Of a DNA stretch of 20,602 nucleotides, positions 1-7,432 are shown one piece after another. A program made the translations under genes and the position numbers. Within the stretch, counting starts at the first letter, position 1; each line of letters begins with the position of its first letter. This DNA comes from Eubacteriaceae bacterium (GTDB lineage: Bacteria; Bacillota; Clostridia; Eubacteriales; Alkalibacteraceae): NCBI GenBank assembly GCA_003446375.1, contig DMAW01000098.1, positions 1-20,602 of the forward strand, given 5' to 3'. The notes under the pieces are model-generated. The model had not been told where the DNA came from, ran no database searches, and saw only the letters and a list, made by a program, of their open reading frames with translations.

Positions 1-172
1 AGATTTCTCATTGCATTCGAAATGACACATTTAGGTATTTGTTATGAACCCACAGGAATCCCCACACACTTACAGCTTACAACTTTTTACCTGTGCTATT
101 TAAGTTATAAGACTTAGGCTGTAAGTAAAAGCACATACAAACATCTGTCATTTCGAGCATAGCGAGAAATCT
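1..172. repeat. MITE-like element with 27-base imperfect terminal inverted repeats
   Basis: The window opens with AGATTTCTCATTGCATTCGA... (1-27), and its inverse complement recurs at 146-172 (TGTCATTTCGAGCATAGCGA...). The two 27-base ends match at 21 positions; the differences lie in the central 7 bases. Each end also carries a small dyad (ATTTC at 3-7 with GAAAT at 19-23; ATTTC at 150-154 with GAAAT at 166-170). Inside is a second, perfect 9-base inverted repeat, ACTTACAGC (68-76) with GCTGTAAGT (118-126). There is no credible coding frame. The right end resembles the GAGCGnAGCGA-core dispersed intergenic repeats seen in many unrelated bacteria (from memory). The left end sits on the window edge, so a target-site duplication cannot be judged. 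Confidence 0.6.
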
Positions 173-229
173 CAGGAATAACTTTGTTTAGCAATGGCAT
201 GTGTCTAAATACAACTAACAGGAGGTATC

Positions 230-997
230 ATGAACAATACATCAAAAAACTCGATAATGATCAGAAATACAAAATTAGGCGGCAAGCACACCCTCATATG
301 CGTCCCGATAATGGAAGACACCATCAAAGAATCCATACTTGCCTGCGAAAGAGCCTCTCTCTTTAATCCGGACATGGTAGAAGCAAGAATCGACAAGATA
401 ATAGACACCGACAAGGAGATCATCCCTTCAATGCTTCTTAACATGCGAAAGATATTGGCAGACAAACCCTTAATTGCAACATACCGAAGCGTTACCGAAG
501 GCGGTTGGGGCAATATGCCTCCAAGAGAGATTTTTGAGCTTTACAAAGAGATAATCGAAGAAAGCGATGTAGATATACTGGATATAGAAATGTCCTTGGA
601 TCGCAAGATAATATCAGAGCTTCAAAGGCTATGCAAAGAAAAGGGAATAAAGGTGATGTTTTCTCACCACAATTTCGAAGATACCCCGAACGAACCCGAA
701 ATACTTTCCATATTAAAGGAAGGAGAAAGGCTTGGGGGGGATATATCTAAAATCGCACTTATGCCCAATAACGGCAAAGACGTCTTAAAGCTGCTAAACG
801 CCACATACACTGCAAAAACTGAGCTATCCATACCCTTTGTAGCCATATCAATGGGAAAGAAGGGCAAAATCAGCAGGATGGGAGCCGGAGTGTTCGGGTC
901 GTCTATTACCTTTGCCCAAGCTGACCATAACCCGTCGGCTCCGGGTCAAATCGGAATACAAGAGATGAGAGCTATTCTTAACTGCCTTGAGGAGTGA
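230..997 (+). CDS. aroD: Type I 3-dehydroquinate dehydratase
   Basis: Dehydrates 3-dehydroquinate to 3-dehydroshikimate, step three of the shikimate pathway, by a Schiff-base mechanism in the cytosol. The 255-residue protein is normal in length for the class I (beta/alpha)8 barrel. Visible family marks are the EARID strand end (51-55), the SHHNF segment whose H147 matches the catalytic general base, K174 in DISKIALMP matching the Schiff-base lysine, and the substrate-binding end R216 through Q240 (SRMGAG...SAPGQ). The start is fixed by AGGAGG at 220-225, four bases before the ATG. aroK starts six bases after its stop, so the two are almost certainly co-transcribed. A run of seven G (734-740) lies inside the gene but the frame is intact. 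Confidence 0.95.
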   Translation: MNNTSKNSIMIRNTKLGGKHTLICVPIMEDTIKESILACERASLFNPDMVEARIDKIIDTDKEIIPSMLLNMRKILADKPLIATYRSVTEGGWGNMPPREIFELYKEIIEESDVDILDIEMSLDRKIISELQRLCKEKGIKVMFSHHNFEDTPNEPEILSILKEGERLGGDISKIALMPNNGKDVLKLLNATYTAKTELSIPFVAISMGKKGKISRMGAGVFGSSITFAQADHNPSAPGQIGIQEMRAILNCLEE

Positions 998-1003
998 TTT
1001 GTC

Positions 1004-1516
1004 ATGAATAAAAAAAATATCTCTTTAATAGGATTTATGGGTACGGGCAAGACTACCATAGGCAAGATCCTAGCGGAGAGAATAGGATATAAATTTATAG
1101 ATGTAGATGAATATATAGTTAAAACAGAAGGAAAGCCAATTAATGAGATTTTTGAAAAATACGGCGAAGATTATTTTAGGGACCTGGAAACAAAGGCGAT
1201 TAAAAAAATTTTAAAAGAAGAAAATCAAGTCATCTCCACCGGGGGAGGCGCTGTTTTAAGAGAAGACAACAGAAAAGCTCTGCTTGCAGGATCTTTTGTA
1301 GTGGCTTTAAAGGCATCTCCAAGAAATATATATTTTAGGCTGAAAGACTGTGACGACAGGCCTCTTTTAAAAGGTGCGCACCCTGAAAGAACAATAAGCA
1401 GGCTCCTTCATAAAAGGTTCAGATATTACAATCAAAATCATATAAGCGTTGCGACGGACAAGTTGTCAGTAGAAGAAATAATTGAAGCCATAATTGATGA
1501 AATTAATAAAAAATGA
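1004..1516 (+). CDS. aroK: Shikimate kinase
   Basis: Phosphorylates shikimate at the 3-OH with ATP, step five of the shikimate pathway. At 170 residues it is a standard single-domain NMP-kinase fold. The P-loop is GFMGTGKTT (10-18). The shikimate-binding and Mg-binding residues are in DVD (33-35), FRDLE (58-62) and the GGG at 80-82. The lid arginine is R119 in DDRPLL, and the adenine-side R...Y pair is at 138-142. The SD is GAGGAG at 989-994, inside the last codons of aroD, so translation is probably coupled. A weak intrinsic terminator follows at 1647-1678. Confidence 0.95.
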   Translation: MNKKNISLIGFMGTGKTTIGKILAERIGYKFIDVDEYIVKTEGKPINEIFEKYGEDYFRDLETKAIKKILKEENQVISTGGGAVLREDNRKALLAGSFVVALKASPRNIYFRLKDCDDRPLLKGAHPERTISRLLHKRFRYYNQNHISVATDKLSVEEIIEAIIDEINKK

Positions 1517-1646
1517 CGCTAAAAATTATTTAATGTCTTTATTATACAATATTTCAAAAGCATATTCTTAGTTAAAGAGTTATTTGATATATTATAATTT
1601 ATATATGCCATACGCGTTGAGCTTATTATAGAATTAAACCAACATA

Positions 1647-1678
1647 AATCATACAATATAATGTATGATTCTTTTTTT
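1647..1678 (+). terminator. Intrinsic terminator after aroK
   Basis: AATCATACA (1647-1655) pairs perfectly with TGTATGATT (1662-1670) around a 6-base loop and is followed by C and seven T. The stem is AT-rich, so it may be leaky. It separates the aroDK unit from pfp. Confidence 0.6.
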
Positions 1679-1681
1679 GTT

Positions 1682-1719
1682 CCTCAACTGATGGTGTCCT
1701 TCCTTGTTTACAGTTGAGG
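1682..1719. promoter_or_regulatory. Operator-like 9-base inverted repeat upstream of pfp
   Basis: CCTCAACTG (1682-1690) and CAGTTGAGG (1711-1719) are perfect inverse complements 20 bases apart. No T-run follows, so it is not a terminator. The right half-site overlaps the last two bases of the putative -35 box and the start of the spacer, as an operator would. No regulator gene is visible nearby. Confidence 0.4.
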
Positions 1720-1735
1720 GGATTTGTATTAAAAT
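1707..1735 (+). promoter_or_regulatory. Putative sigma-A promoter for pfp
   Basis: TTTACA (1707-1712) and TAAAAT (1730-1735) each match the vegetative consensus at five of six positions and are spaced by the optimal 17 bases. Transcription would start near 1742, about 40 bases before the pfp ATG. Confidence 0.5.
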
Positions 1736-1781
1736 GATTGAAAAGGGTTACATAAACCAACAACTTAATGGAGGTGCTGTC

Positions 1782-2993
1782 ATGTTAAACGGTAAAGTAT
1801 TAGTCGCTCAGGGCGGAGGTCCAACAGCTGTCATAAACCAGTCAATGGTAGGCGCAGTATTGGAATCTAGGAAATTTCCCCACATATCAAAAGTTTACGG
1901 TGCAATGCACGGCGTGGAAGGAATTATGAACGAAGATTTCATAGATCTTACACAGGAAACCACCAACAACTTGGAGCTTGTGGCAAAGACCCCTTCATCT
2001 GCTCTTTTGTCCACAAGAGTCAAACCCGATGCAAAGTACTGTGCTGAGCTTTTCAAGGTCATGAAAGCCCACGATATTAGGTATTTCTTTTACATTGGCG
2101 GCAACGATTCTTCTGAAACCTTGAGGCTTCTTAACGAAAATGCCCTGATCGCCAGATATGATTTCAGGGCTGTCCATATTCCAAAAACCATAGACAACGA
2201 CCTTGTAGAAAACGATCATACTCCAGGCTATGGCTCTGCAGCAAGATTCGTGGCTTCTGCCTTTATAGGCGCCAACCTGGACAACAGAGCCATGAACGGA
2301 GTTTATATAGGAGTAGTGATGGGAAGGCATTCCGGATTTTTAACTGCCGCGTCTTCAATTGCTCAAAAGTATCCGGATGACGGTCCTCATCTTATTTATA
2401 TGCCGGAAAGGGCCTTTGACATCGATAAATTCGTAAAGGACGTTGAAGAAGTCCATACTCGCCTCGGAAGATGCGTGATAGCAGTTTCCGAGGGCATAGT
2501 GGATAAGGACGGCCAGCCTATCTTAAAAGCCTTAAAAGGAGAATTGCAGGCTGATGAACATGGCAATGTCCAGCTTTCCGACAACAGCGCACTTGGCGAC
2601 ATGCTTGCGGATGTAATAAAGCAAAGGCTCAATATAGGACGGGTAAGGGCAGATACATTTGGATACCTTCAAAGATCGTTTATGGGCTGCGTGTCAGACG
2701 TAGATGCAAGAGAAGCCCGGGAGGTAGGAGAAAAAGCTGCTCAATACGCAATGTGGAATGATGCGGATGGATCCATAACCATAAAAAGAACCGGTTATTA
2801 TTCTGTAGATTTTGAATTTGTGCCTTTAGAGAGAATTGCAGGCAAAACAAGATATATGCCTGACGATTTCATCAATTCTTCAGGCAATGGCGTAACCGAC
2901 AGCTTTAAATTCTATGTAAGGCCGCTTCTCGGAGCAGGATTTCAGGATGCCCATTATTTAAGAGCCTGCCATGCGCCCAAGCTGCTGAAGTAG
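1782..2993 (+). CDS. pfp: Diphosphate (PPi)-dependent 6-phosphofructokinase
   Basis: Converts fructose-6-phosphate to fructose-1,6-bisphosphate using pyrophosphate as phosphoryl donor; reversible, so it serves both glycolysis and gluconeogenesis. The open frame extends upstream to 1704, but GGAGGTG at 1770-1776 selects the ATG at 1782 and gives 403 residues starting at the conserved strand LNGKVLVAQGGGPTAVINQS. The PPi-type signature is visible: GGNDS at 106-110, where D109 replaces the glycine of ATP enzymes, and PKTIDND at 134-140, where K135 replaces the ATP-type glycine. MGRHSGFL (180-187) is the substrate loop. Donor specificity is inferred from these residues. It appears to be a single-gene unit with its own promoter. 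Confidence 0.92.
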   Translation: MLNGKVLVAQGGGPTAVINQSMVGAVLESRKFPHISKVYGAMHGVEGIMNEDFIDLTQETTNNLELVAKTPSSALLSTRVKPDAKYCAELFKVMKAHDIRYFFYIGGNDSSETLRLLNENALIARYDFRAVHIPKTIDNDLVENDHTPGYGSAARFVASAFIGANLDNRAMNGVYIGVVMGRHSGFLTAASSIAQKYPDDGPHLIYMPERAFDIDKFVKDVEEVHTRLGRCVIAVSEGIVDKDGQPILKALKGELQADEHGNVQLSDNSALGDMLADVIKQRLNIGRVRADTFGYLQRSFMGCVSDVDAREAREVGEKAAQYAMWNDADGSITIKRTGYYSVDFEFVPLERIAGKTRYMPDDFINSSGNGVTDSFKFYVRPLLGAGFQDAHYLRACHAPKLLK

Positions 2994-3009
2994 GCTTGAG
3001 AGGACTTAC

Positions 3010-3042
3010 TTGTTGCTTTTCCCATTATTCCTGTGGTAATAT
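3010..3042 (+). promoter_or_regulatory. Possible promoter for efp
   Basis: The 89-base gap between pfp and efp contains an extended -10 type sequence, TGG-TAATAT (3034-3042), with a weak -35 (TTGCTT, 3013-3018) 18 bases upstream. I see no terminator after pfp, so read-through into efp is equally possible. Confidence 0.3.
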
Positions 3043-3082
3043 TATAAAGATATGATACGCAATTATATTTTGGAGGGATAAT

Positions 3083-3640
3083 ATGATTTCTGCAGGAGAT
3101 TTTAGAAAAGGCATCACTTTTGAAATGGATAACGATGTATTTGTAATAATTGATTTTCAACACGTAAAACCTGGTAAGGGAGCGGCATTTGTCAGAGCCA
3201 AGATTAAAAACGTAAAGACTGGCAGCGTTGTGGAAAGGACTTTCAACCCGTCTGAAAAGTTTCCGAAGGCTCACATCGAAACAAAAGAAATGCAGTATCT
3301 TTACAGCGATGGAGACCTATACTACTTTATGGATCAGGAAACTTACGAGCAGATTCCTTTAAATTACGATCAAGTAGAAGATGCCCTTAAGTTCCTTAAG
3401 GAAAACATGAATGCTACTATCAAGTTCATCAAGGGACAAGCTTTCTCAGTAGAAGCTCCTTTCTTTGTAGAGCTTGAGATTACTGAGACAGACCCGGGAT
3501 TTAAAGGCGATACTGCTACAGGCGCCAATAAGCCTGCCATAGTTGAGACCGGAGCACAGATAAGCGTTCCATTGTTCGTAGAAATAGGAGATGTTGTAAG
3601 GATAGATACAAGAACCGGCGAATATATGGAAAGAGTTTAA
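3083..3640 (+). CDS. efp: Translation elongation factor P
   Basis: Binds between the ribosomal P and E sites and relieves stalling at consecutive prolines. The 185-residue length and three beta-barrel domains are standard. The KOW-like N domain carries the tip loop KPGKGAA, with K32 in the position that is post-translationally modified in many bacteria. The OB-like C-terminal domain has the strongly conserved stretch from TDPGFKGDT to the final EYMERV. GGAGGG at 3072-3077, five bases from the ATG, supports the start. No modification enzyme gene is in the window. The CD1247-type gene follows after 60 bases with no terminator between, so the two are probably one unit. Confidence 0.97.
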   Translation: MISAGDFRKGITFEMDNDVFVIIDFQHVKPGKGAAFVRAKIKNVKTGSVVERTFNPSEKFPKAHIETKEMQYLYSDGDLYYFMDQETYEQIPLNYDQVEDALKFLKENMNATIKFIKGQAFSVEAPFFVELEITETDPGFKGDTATGANKPAIVETGAQISVPLFVEIGDVVRIDTRTGEYMERV

Positions 3641-3700
3641 TCAAAAGCTGATGATAAACATCAACTAATGGGGTATAATAAACAAAAGGAGGTTAGCATA

Positions 3701-4186
3701 ATGGACTACATTAATGAAAAGGTTTCATACCTAAAGGGTTTGTGCGACGGATTGGAAATTGACGATTCAACCAAAGAGGGAAAGGTTTTTGTCAAAATCA
3801 TTGATATCCTTGAGGATCTGACAGATGCTGTAGAAGGCCTGCAGGAAGCTTACGACGATATCGAAGATTATGTCGAACTTATCGACGAAGACCTTATGGA
3901 AGTTGAAGACGAGCTTTACGACCTTGACATCCTTGAAGATGAAGACGATAATCTTTATGATGAAGATGACGATGACTTTTTGGACGAAGACGATATTTAC
4001 GAAATAGAATGTCCAAATTGCGGAGCCGAGTTTATTACAGATTTTGACGACATGGAAGATGAAGATTTTCAAATAGAATGTCCTGAATGTGGATATGTAT
4101 TGGATATCATGGATCTTATGTGTGAATGTGATGATGACTGCGAGTGTGAATGCGGACAGATTCCTGAAGAGGATGAAGAGCTTTAA
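3701..4186 (+). CDS. CD1247-type acidic zinc-ribbon protein
   Basis: Function unknown. An upstream in-frame ATG exists at 3668, but AAAGGAGG (3685-3692) points to the ATG at 3701, giving 161 residues that begin MDYINEKVSYLKGL, the typical opening of the clostridial 'CD1247 N-terminal domain' family. Residues 1-75 look helical, perhaps a coiled coil. Residues 56-100 are almost entirely Asp/Glu. A zinc ribbon follows, with CPNC (104-107) and CPEC (127-130). The tail has an unusual second cysteine cluster (C141, C143, C147, C149, C151) inside an acidic stretch. Placement right after efp is a recurrent arrangement in Clostridia (from memory). The charge suggests an interaction or metal-binding protein, but that is inference. 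Confidence 0.85.
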   Translation: MDYINEKVSYLKGLCDGLEIDDSTKEGKVFVKIIDILEDLTDAVEGLQEAYDDIEDYVELIDEDLMEVEDELYDLDILEDEDDNLYDEDDDDFLDEDDIYEIECPNCGAEFITDFDDMEDEDFQIECPECGYVLDIMDLMCECDDDCECECGQIPEEDEEL

Positions 4187-4210
4187 GAAAAATTCAATAT
4201 TAAAACTGTT

Positions 4211-4241
4211 GCTCCGGATTTTTATGATCCGGAGCTTTTTT
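4211..4241 (+). terminator. Intrinsic terminator of the efp unit
   Basis: GCTCCGGAT (4211-4219) pairs perfectly with ATCCGGAGC (4227-4235), loop of seven, followed directly by six T. A strong rho-independent terminator 24 bases after the stop codon. Confidence 0.92.
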
Positions 4242-4562
4242 ATTTGCATTAAATTTAATATATGTCATCATATGACATATCAGTCCGTAAAATATCATCC
4301 AGCCAAATGTATTAAAGTGGATTTTATTAAGTAAAAGTAAATTGTTGAACATCTGTTCACTGTATGTCATATCTAACATATTCTGCAAATCTGCAGTTCG
4401 TTTACATAAGGTTTTGAGATGGACCTAACAGGGTATAATAACTTATAATAGAAAAGTAAAGCTAATTCGCAATTAATTCTTTGTAACATATATGTAAATA
4501 TAAATATCAAATGTTAATATGTGTTACGCATTCTGATAACAAATTTATTCTAGGAGGCTCCC
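4242..4562. other. AT-rich intergenic region before the glycogen operon
   Basis: No credible gene. It holds a perfect 9-base hairpin, ATATGTCAT (4260-4268) with ATGACATAT (4272-4280), without a T-run. The TATGTCAT sequence recurs near 4365. A looser inverted pair lies at GTAACATAT (4483-4491) and ATATGTGTTAC (4517-4527). A probable -10 box is described separately. The glgB SD (AGGAGG, 4552-4557) closes the region. Confidence 0.6.
4412..4439 (+). promoter_or_regulatory. Probable promoter of the glg operon
   Basis: A perfect TATAAT lies at 4434-4439 in the context CTAACAGGGTATAATAA (4425-4441). The -35 is weak (TTTTGA at 4412-4417, 16-base spacing). A second TATAAT at 4444-4449 has no good partner. 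The start site would lie about 115 bases before glgB, leaving a long AT-rich leader. Confidence 0.4.
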
Positions 4563-6461
4563 ATGTCCAATAAGGCGATTAGAAAAAATCCTGATTATTT
4601 TTATAGCAACGAAGGTTCCTTTGATGCCCATCTTTTTCACGAAGGGACATTTTACAGAAGCTACGAATTTTTAGGTGCTCATCCATATAAGGATGCAGTG
4701 AGGTTCGTAGTGTGGGCCCCAAGAGCACAGCTTGTTTTCTTAACAGGTGATTTTAACCATTGGGATGATTTTTCCATTCCGATGCAGAGGATACACGGCA
4801 GCGGACTATGGGAAGTATGCGTAAGAGGCATTCTCGAATTCGACAAGTATAAATACAGGATAGTAACCAGTAAAGGCCAGGTGAAATACAAGGCGGATCC
4901 ATACGGTTTTCACTCAGAGGAAAGACCGGCAACTGCATCTAAGTACTACGACATAAAGGGCTACAGCTGGAAAGATAAAAAATGGATGAAAGACAGGGAC
5001 AAATCTGCAACCTATGACAAGCCGGTTTCCATATACGAAGCCAATTTTATGTCATGGAAAAGAAAGCCTGACGAAAGCGCCTATTCTTACAGGGAATTGG
5101 CAACTGAAATGGTTCGTTATGTAAAAAAAATGGGCTTTACCCACATAGAGCTGATGCCGGTAATGGAGCATCCCTTTGACGGTTCTTGGGGATACCAGAC
5201 AACAGGATACTTTGCTCCCACCAGCAGGTTCGGGACTCCCAAGGATTTCATGTATTTTGTAGATAAATGCCATGAAAACGGCATAGGCGTTATTTTGGAC
5301 TGGGCTCCGGCGCATTTTTGCCGAGATGATCACGGGCTTAGGATGTTTGATGGAACGGGATGTTTCGAGTCCTCCGATAAAAGAAAAGCTGACAACGAGC
5401 AGTGGGGAACCAGCAACTTTGACTTTTCAAAACCCGAAGTTTTAAGCTTTCTTATATCAAATGCCATGTACTGGCACGAATACTACCATATCGACGGCAT
5501 AAGAATCGATGCTGTCGCCTATATGCTGTATCTCAACTTTTCCGGCAAGGATCTTACAAATGAAAACGGAGGATATGAAAATATCGAGGCCATAAACTTC
5601 ATAAGAAAGCTCAACACCGTTATATTTCAGCACTATCCCGGCACGATGATGATTGCTGAAGAATCTACTGCATGGCCAATGGTGACTCGTCCCATAGACG
5701 ACGGGGGACTTGGCTTTAACTACAAATGGAACATGGGTTGGATGAACGATATGCTAAAGTACATGGAAACCGACCCTTTGTTTAGATGCGGAAACCAAAA
5801 TGCCCTTACATTTTCAATCAGCTACGCTTTTTCAGAAAACTTTGTGTTGCCTTTAAGCCATGACGAAGTCGCCCATGGCAAAAAGTCTCTCCTTGACAAG
5901 ATGCCGGGCAATTACGAAGAAAAATTTGCCAACTTAAGGCTTTTATACCTTTATATGTACATGCACCCGGGTAAAAAGCTTATATTTATGGGTGGTGAGT
6001 TCGCTCAGTTTATCGAGTGGAATGAATGGCAGGAGCTGGACTGGTTCTTGCACGATTACGAGCTTCACAGAAAAATGAGCGATTTCATGACAGACTTAAA
6101 TAAATTTTATACATCAGAGCCTGCGCTTTACCAGCTTGATACCTCATACGACGGTTTTGAATGGATTGAACACGAAAACCACAGAGAAAGCATAATATCC
6201 TTTGAAAGAATCGATAAAGATGGCAATAAGTTGATCGCGGCATTTAACTTCACTCCCGTTCCAAGGCCTATATATCCAATCGGAGTAAATATAAAAGGCA
6301 ATTATAAAACGGTTATGAATACCGATAAGAAAAGATATGGAGGAGATCTTGCCAGAGTCAAGATGTACAAATCTCTTGACGAGCCTATTCATGGCAGACC
6401 TTATGCAATAAGAGTCGATATACCTGCTTTAGGGGGAATCGTCTTGAAACAAGTCAAATAA
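4563..6461 (+). CDS. glgB: 1,4-alpha-glucan (glycogen) branching enzyme
   Basis: Cuts alpha-1,4 chains and re-attaches the segment through an alpha-1,6 bond, creating branches in glycogen. The 632 residues comprise an N-terminal CBM48-type beta domain (about 35-130, with FVVWAPRAQ and GDFNHWD), a GH13 barrel (about 155-530) and a C-terminal beta domain. The catalytic triad is in place: nucleophile D316 in DGIRIDAV, acid/base E366 in IAEEST, and transition-state D434 in LSHDEV. GSWGYQTTGYFAPTSRFG (208-225) is also typical. AGGAGG at 4552-4557 fixes the start. It is the first gene of the operon, 45 bases before glgC. Confidence 0.96.
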   Translation: MSNKAIRKNPDYFYSNEGSFDAHLFHEGTFYRSYEFLGAHPYKDAVRFVVWAPRAQLVFLTGDFNHWDDFSIPMQRIHGSGLWEVCVRGILEFDKYKYRIVTSKGQVKYKADPYGFHSEERPATASKYYDIKGYSWKDKKWMKDRDKSATYDKPVSIYEANFMSWKRKPDESAYSYRELATEMVRYVKKMGFTHIELMPVMEHPFDGSWGYQTTGYFAPTSRFGTPKDFMYFVDKCHENGIGVILDWAPAHFCRDDHGLRMFDGTGCFESSDKRKADNEQWGTSNFDFSKPEVLSFLISNAMYWHEYYHIDGIRIDAVAYMLYLNFSGKDLTNENGGYENIEAINFIRKLNTVIFQHYPGTMMIAEESTAWPMVTRPIDDGGLGFNYKWNMGWMNDMLKYMETDPLFRCGNQNALTFSISYAFSENFVLPLSHDEVAHGKKSLLDKMPGNYEEKFANLRLLYLYMYMHPGKKLIFMGGEFAQFIEWNEWQELDWFLHDYELHRKMSDFMTDLNKFYTSEPALYQLDTSYDGFEWIEHENHRESIISFERIDKDGNKLIAAFNFTPVPRPIYPIGVNIKGNYKTVMNTDKKRYGGDLARVKMYKSLDEPIHGRPYAIRVDIPALGGIVLKQVK

Positions 6462-6506
6462 AGTAATTTACATATATAAAACAACATGATCAAAGGAGGG
6501 CTTTAC

Positions 6507-7420
6507 ATGAAGAGAGAGAAAGTTGTCGCCATGCTCTTGGCGGCTTGCCTCCATTTACAAGTGAATCCGGAGGCAGGTGGTATAAAGGAACAGCAAATGC
6601 AATCTATGAGAATGTAAACTTCATAGAATACCTTGATCCCAATTACGTCCTTATACTCTCCGGGGACCACATATACAAAATGGATTACAAGAAAATGCTT
6701 GATTATCACATTGAAAAACAAGCTCATTGCACTATTTCAGTTATAGAAGTCCCATGGGATGAAGCCTCTCGGTTTGGGATAATGGATGCTGATGAAGATG
6801 GGAGAATAACAGAATTTGCTGAAAAGCCGGAAAACCCAAAAAGCAACCTTGCATCCATGGGAATATATATTTTTAATTGGGATGCCTTGAAGGCTTATCT
6901 TGAAATGGATGCCAATGATCCTGATTCAAGCAACGATTTCGGCAAGAATATAATCCCTAAAATGCTTGCAGACAAAAACAAGATGTGCGCCTACACTTTT
7001 GAGGGCTACTGGAAAGATGTCGGTACTGTAAAAAGCTATTGGGAAGCTAATATGGATCTTCTTTCTGAAGATAACGAACTTAATCTTTACTGTAAGGATT
7101 GGCGCATCTTTACCAAGAACAGAAATCTTCCGCCACAGTACGTTTCAGACAGGGCAGTAGTTAAAAACTCCCTGGTTAATGAAGGCTGCATAATAGACGG
7201 ACATTTGGAAAAGTCTATCCTCTTCAGTGAGGTTTCTGTTGAAAAGGGAGCAAAGGTATGCAATAGCGTAATATTGTCAGGCTCTGTTATCGAAGAAGGT
7301 GCAACGGTATGCAATGCTGTTGTCATGGAAGGCGTAAGGGTTAAAAAGGGTACATCCATAGGCGAAGAAAACGGCGAGCATGTATATCTTGTATCAAAAG
7401 ATGAAATCATAAAGGAATAG
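6507..7420 (+). pseudogene. glgC: Glucose-1-phosphate adenylyltransferase, internal deletion plus frameshift
   Basis: An intact GlgC makes ADP-glucose and PPi from glucose-1-phosphate and ATP, the committed step of bacterial glycogen synthesis. Here a good SD (AAAGGAGGG, 6492-6500) precedes an ATG at 6507 that encodes the correct first 12 residues, MKREKVVAMLLA. The sequence then jumps into a different frame at 6545, which reads LPPFTSESGGRWYKG and continues intact to 7420. Compared with a normal GlgC of about 380 residues, some 75 are missing: the GGxGxRL nucleotide loop, the following AKPAVPFGGKYRIID-type segment and the strand after it. Read from 6507, translation stops at 6615-6617 after 36 codons. 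The remainder keeps SGDHIYKMDY, GIYIFNW, the sugar-binding region and the C-terminal beta-helix. No other damage is visible, so the lesion is recent or an assembly error. Confidence 0.9.
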
Positions 7421-7432
7421 GGGGCCAATAAT

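Noticed and set aside
184..366. 60-residue frame overlapping the start of aroD
   Set aside because: Out of frame with aroD, no SD, low-complexity product; aroD has an ideal SD and conserved sequence.
3649..3663. TGATG-ATAAA-CATCA hairpin after efp as a terminator
   Set aside because: Only five base pairs and no T-run; efp and the next gene are probably co-transcribed.
3767..4249. 160-residue open frame on the minus strand across the acidic protein gene
   Set aside because: It is the antisense of a GA-rich Asp/Glu coding stretch, giving an Ile/Val/Phe-rich pseudo-protein. It runs through the terminator and has no convincing SD; the plus-strand gene has a strong SD and family match.
4260..4280. 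ATATGTCAT hairpin as a second terminator
   Set aside because: All-weak stem without a T-run, and a strong terminator already lies at 4211-4241.
6545..7420. A shortened but functional GlgC starting at the TTG at 6545
   Set aside because: No SD is placed for this TTG, and the product would lack the whole nucleotide-binding signature. The upstream ATG still encodes the true GlgC N-terminus, so a broken gene is the simpler reading.
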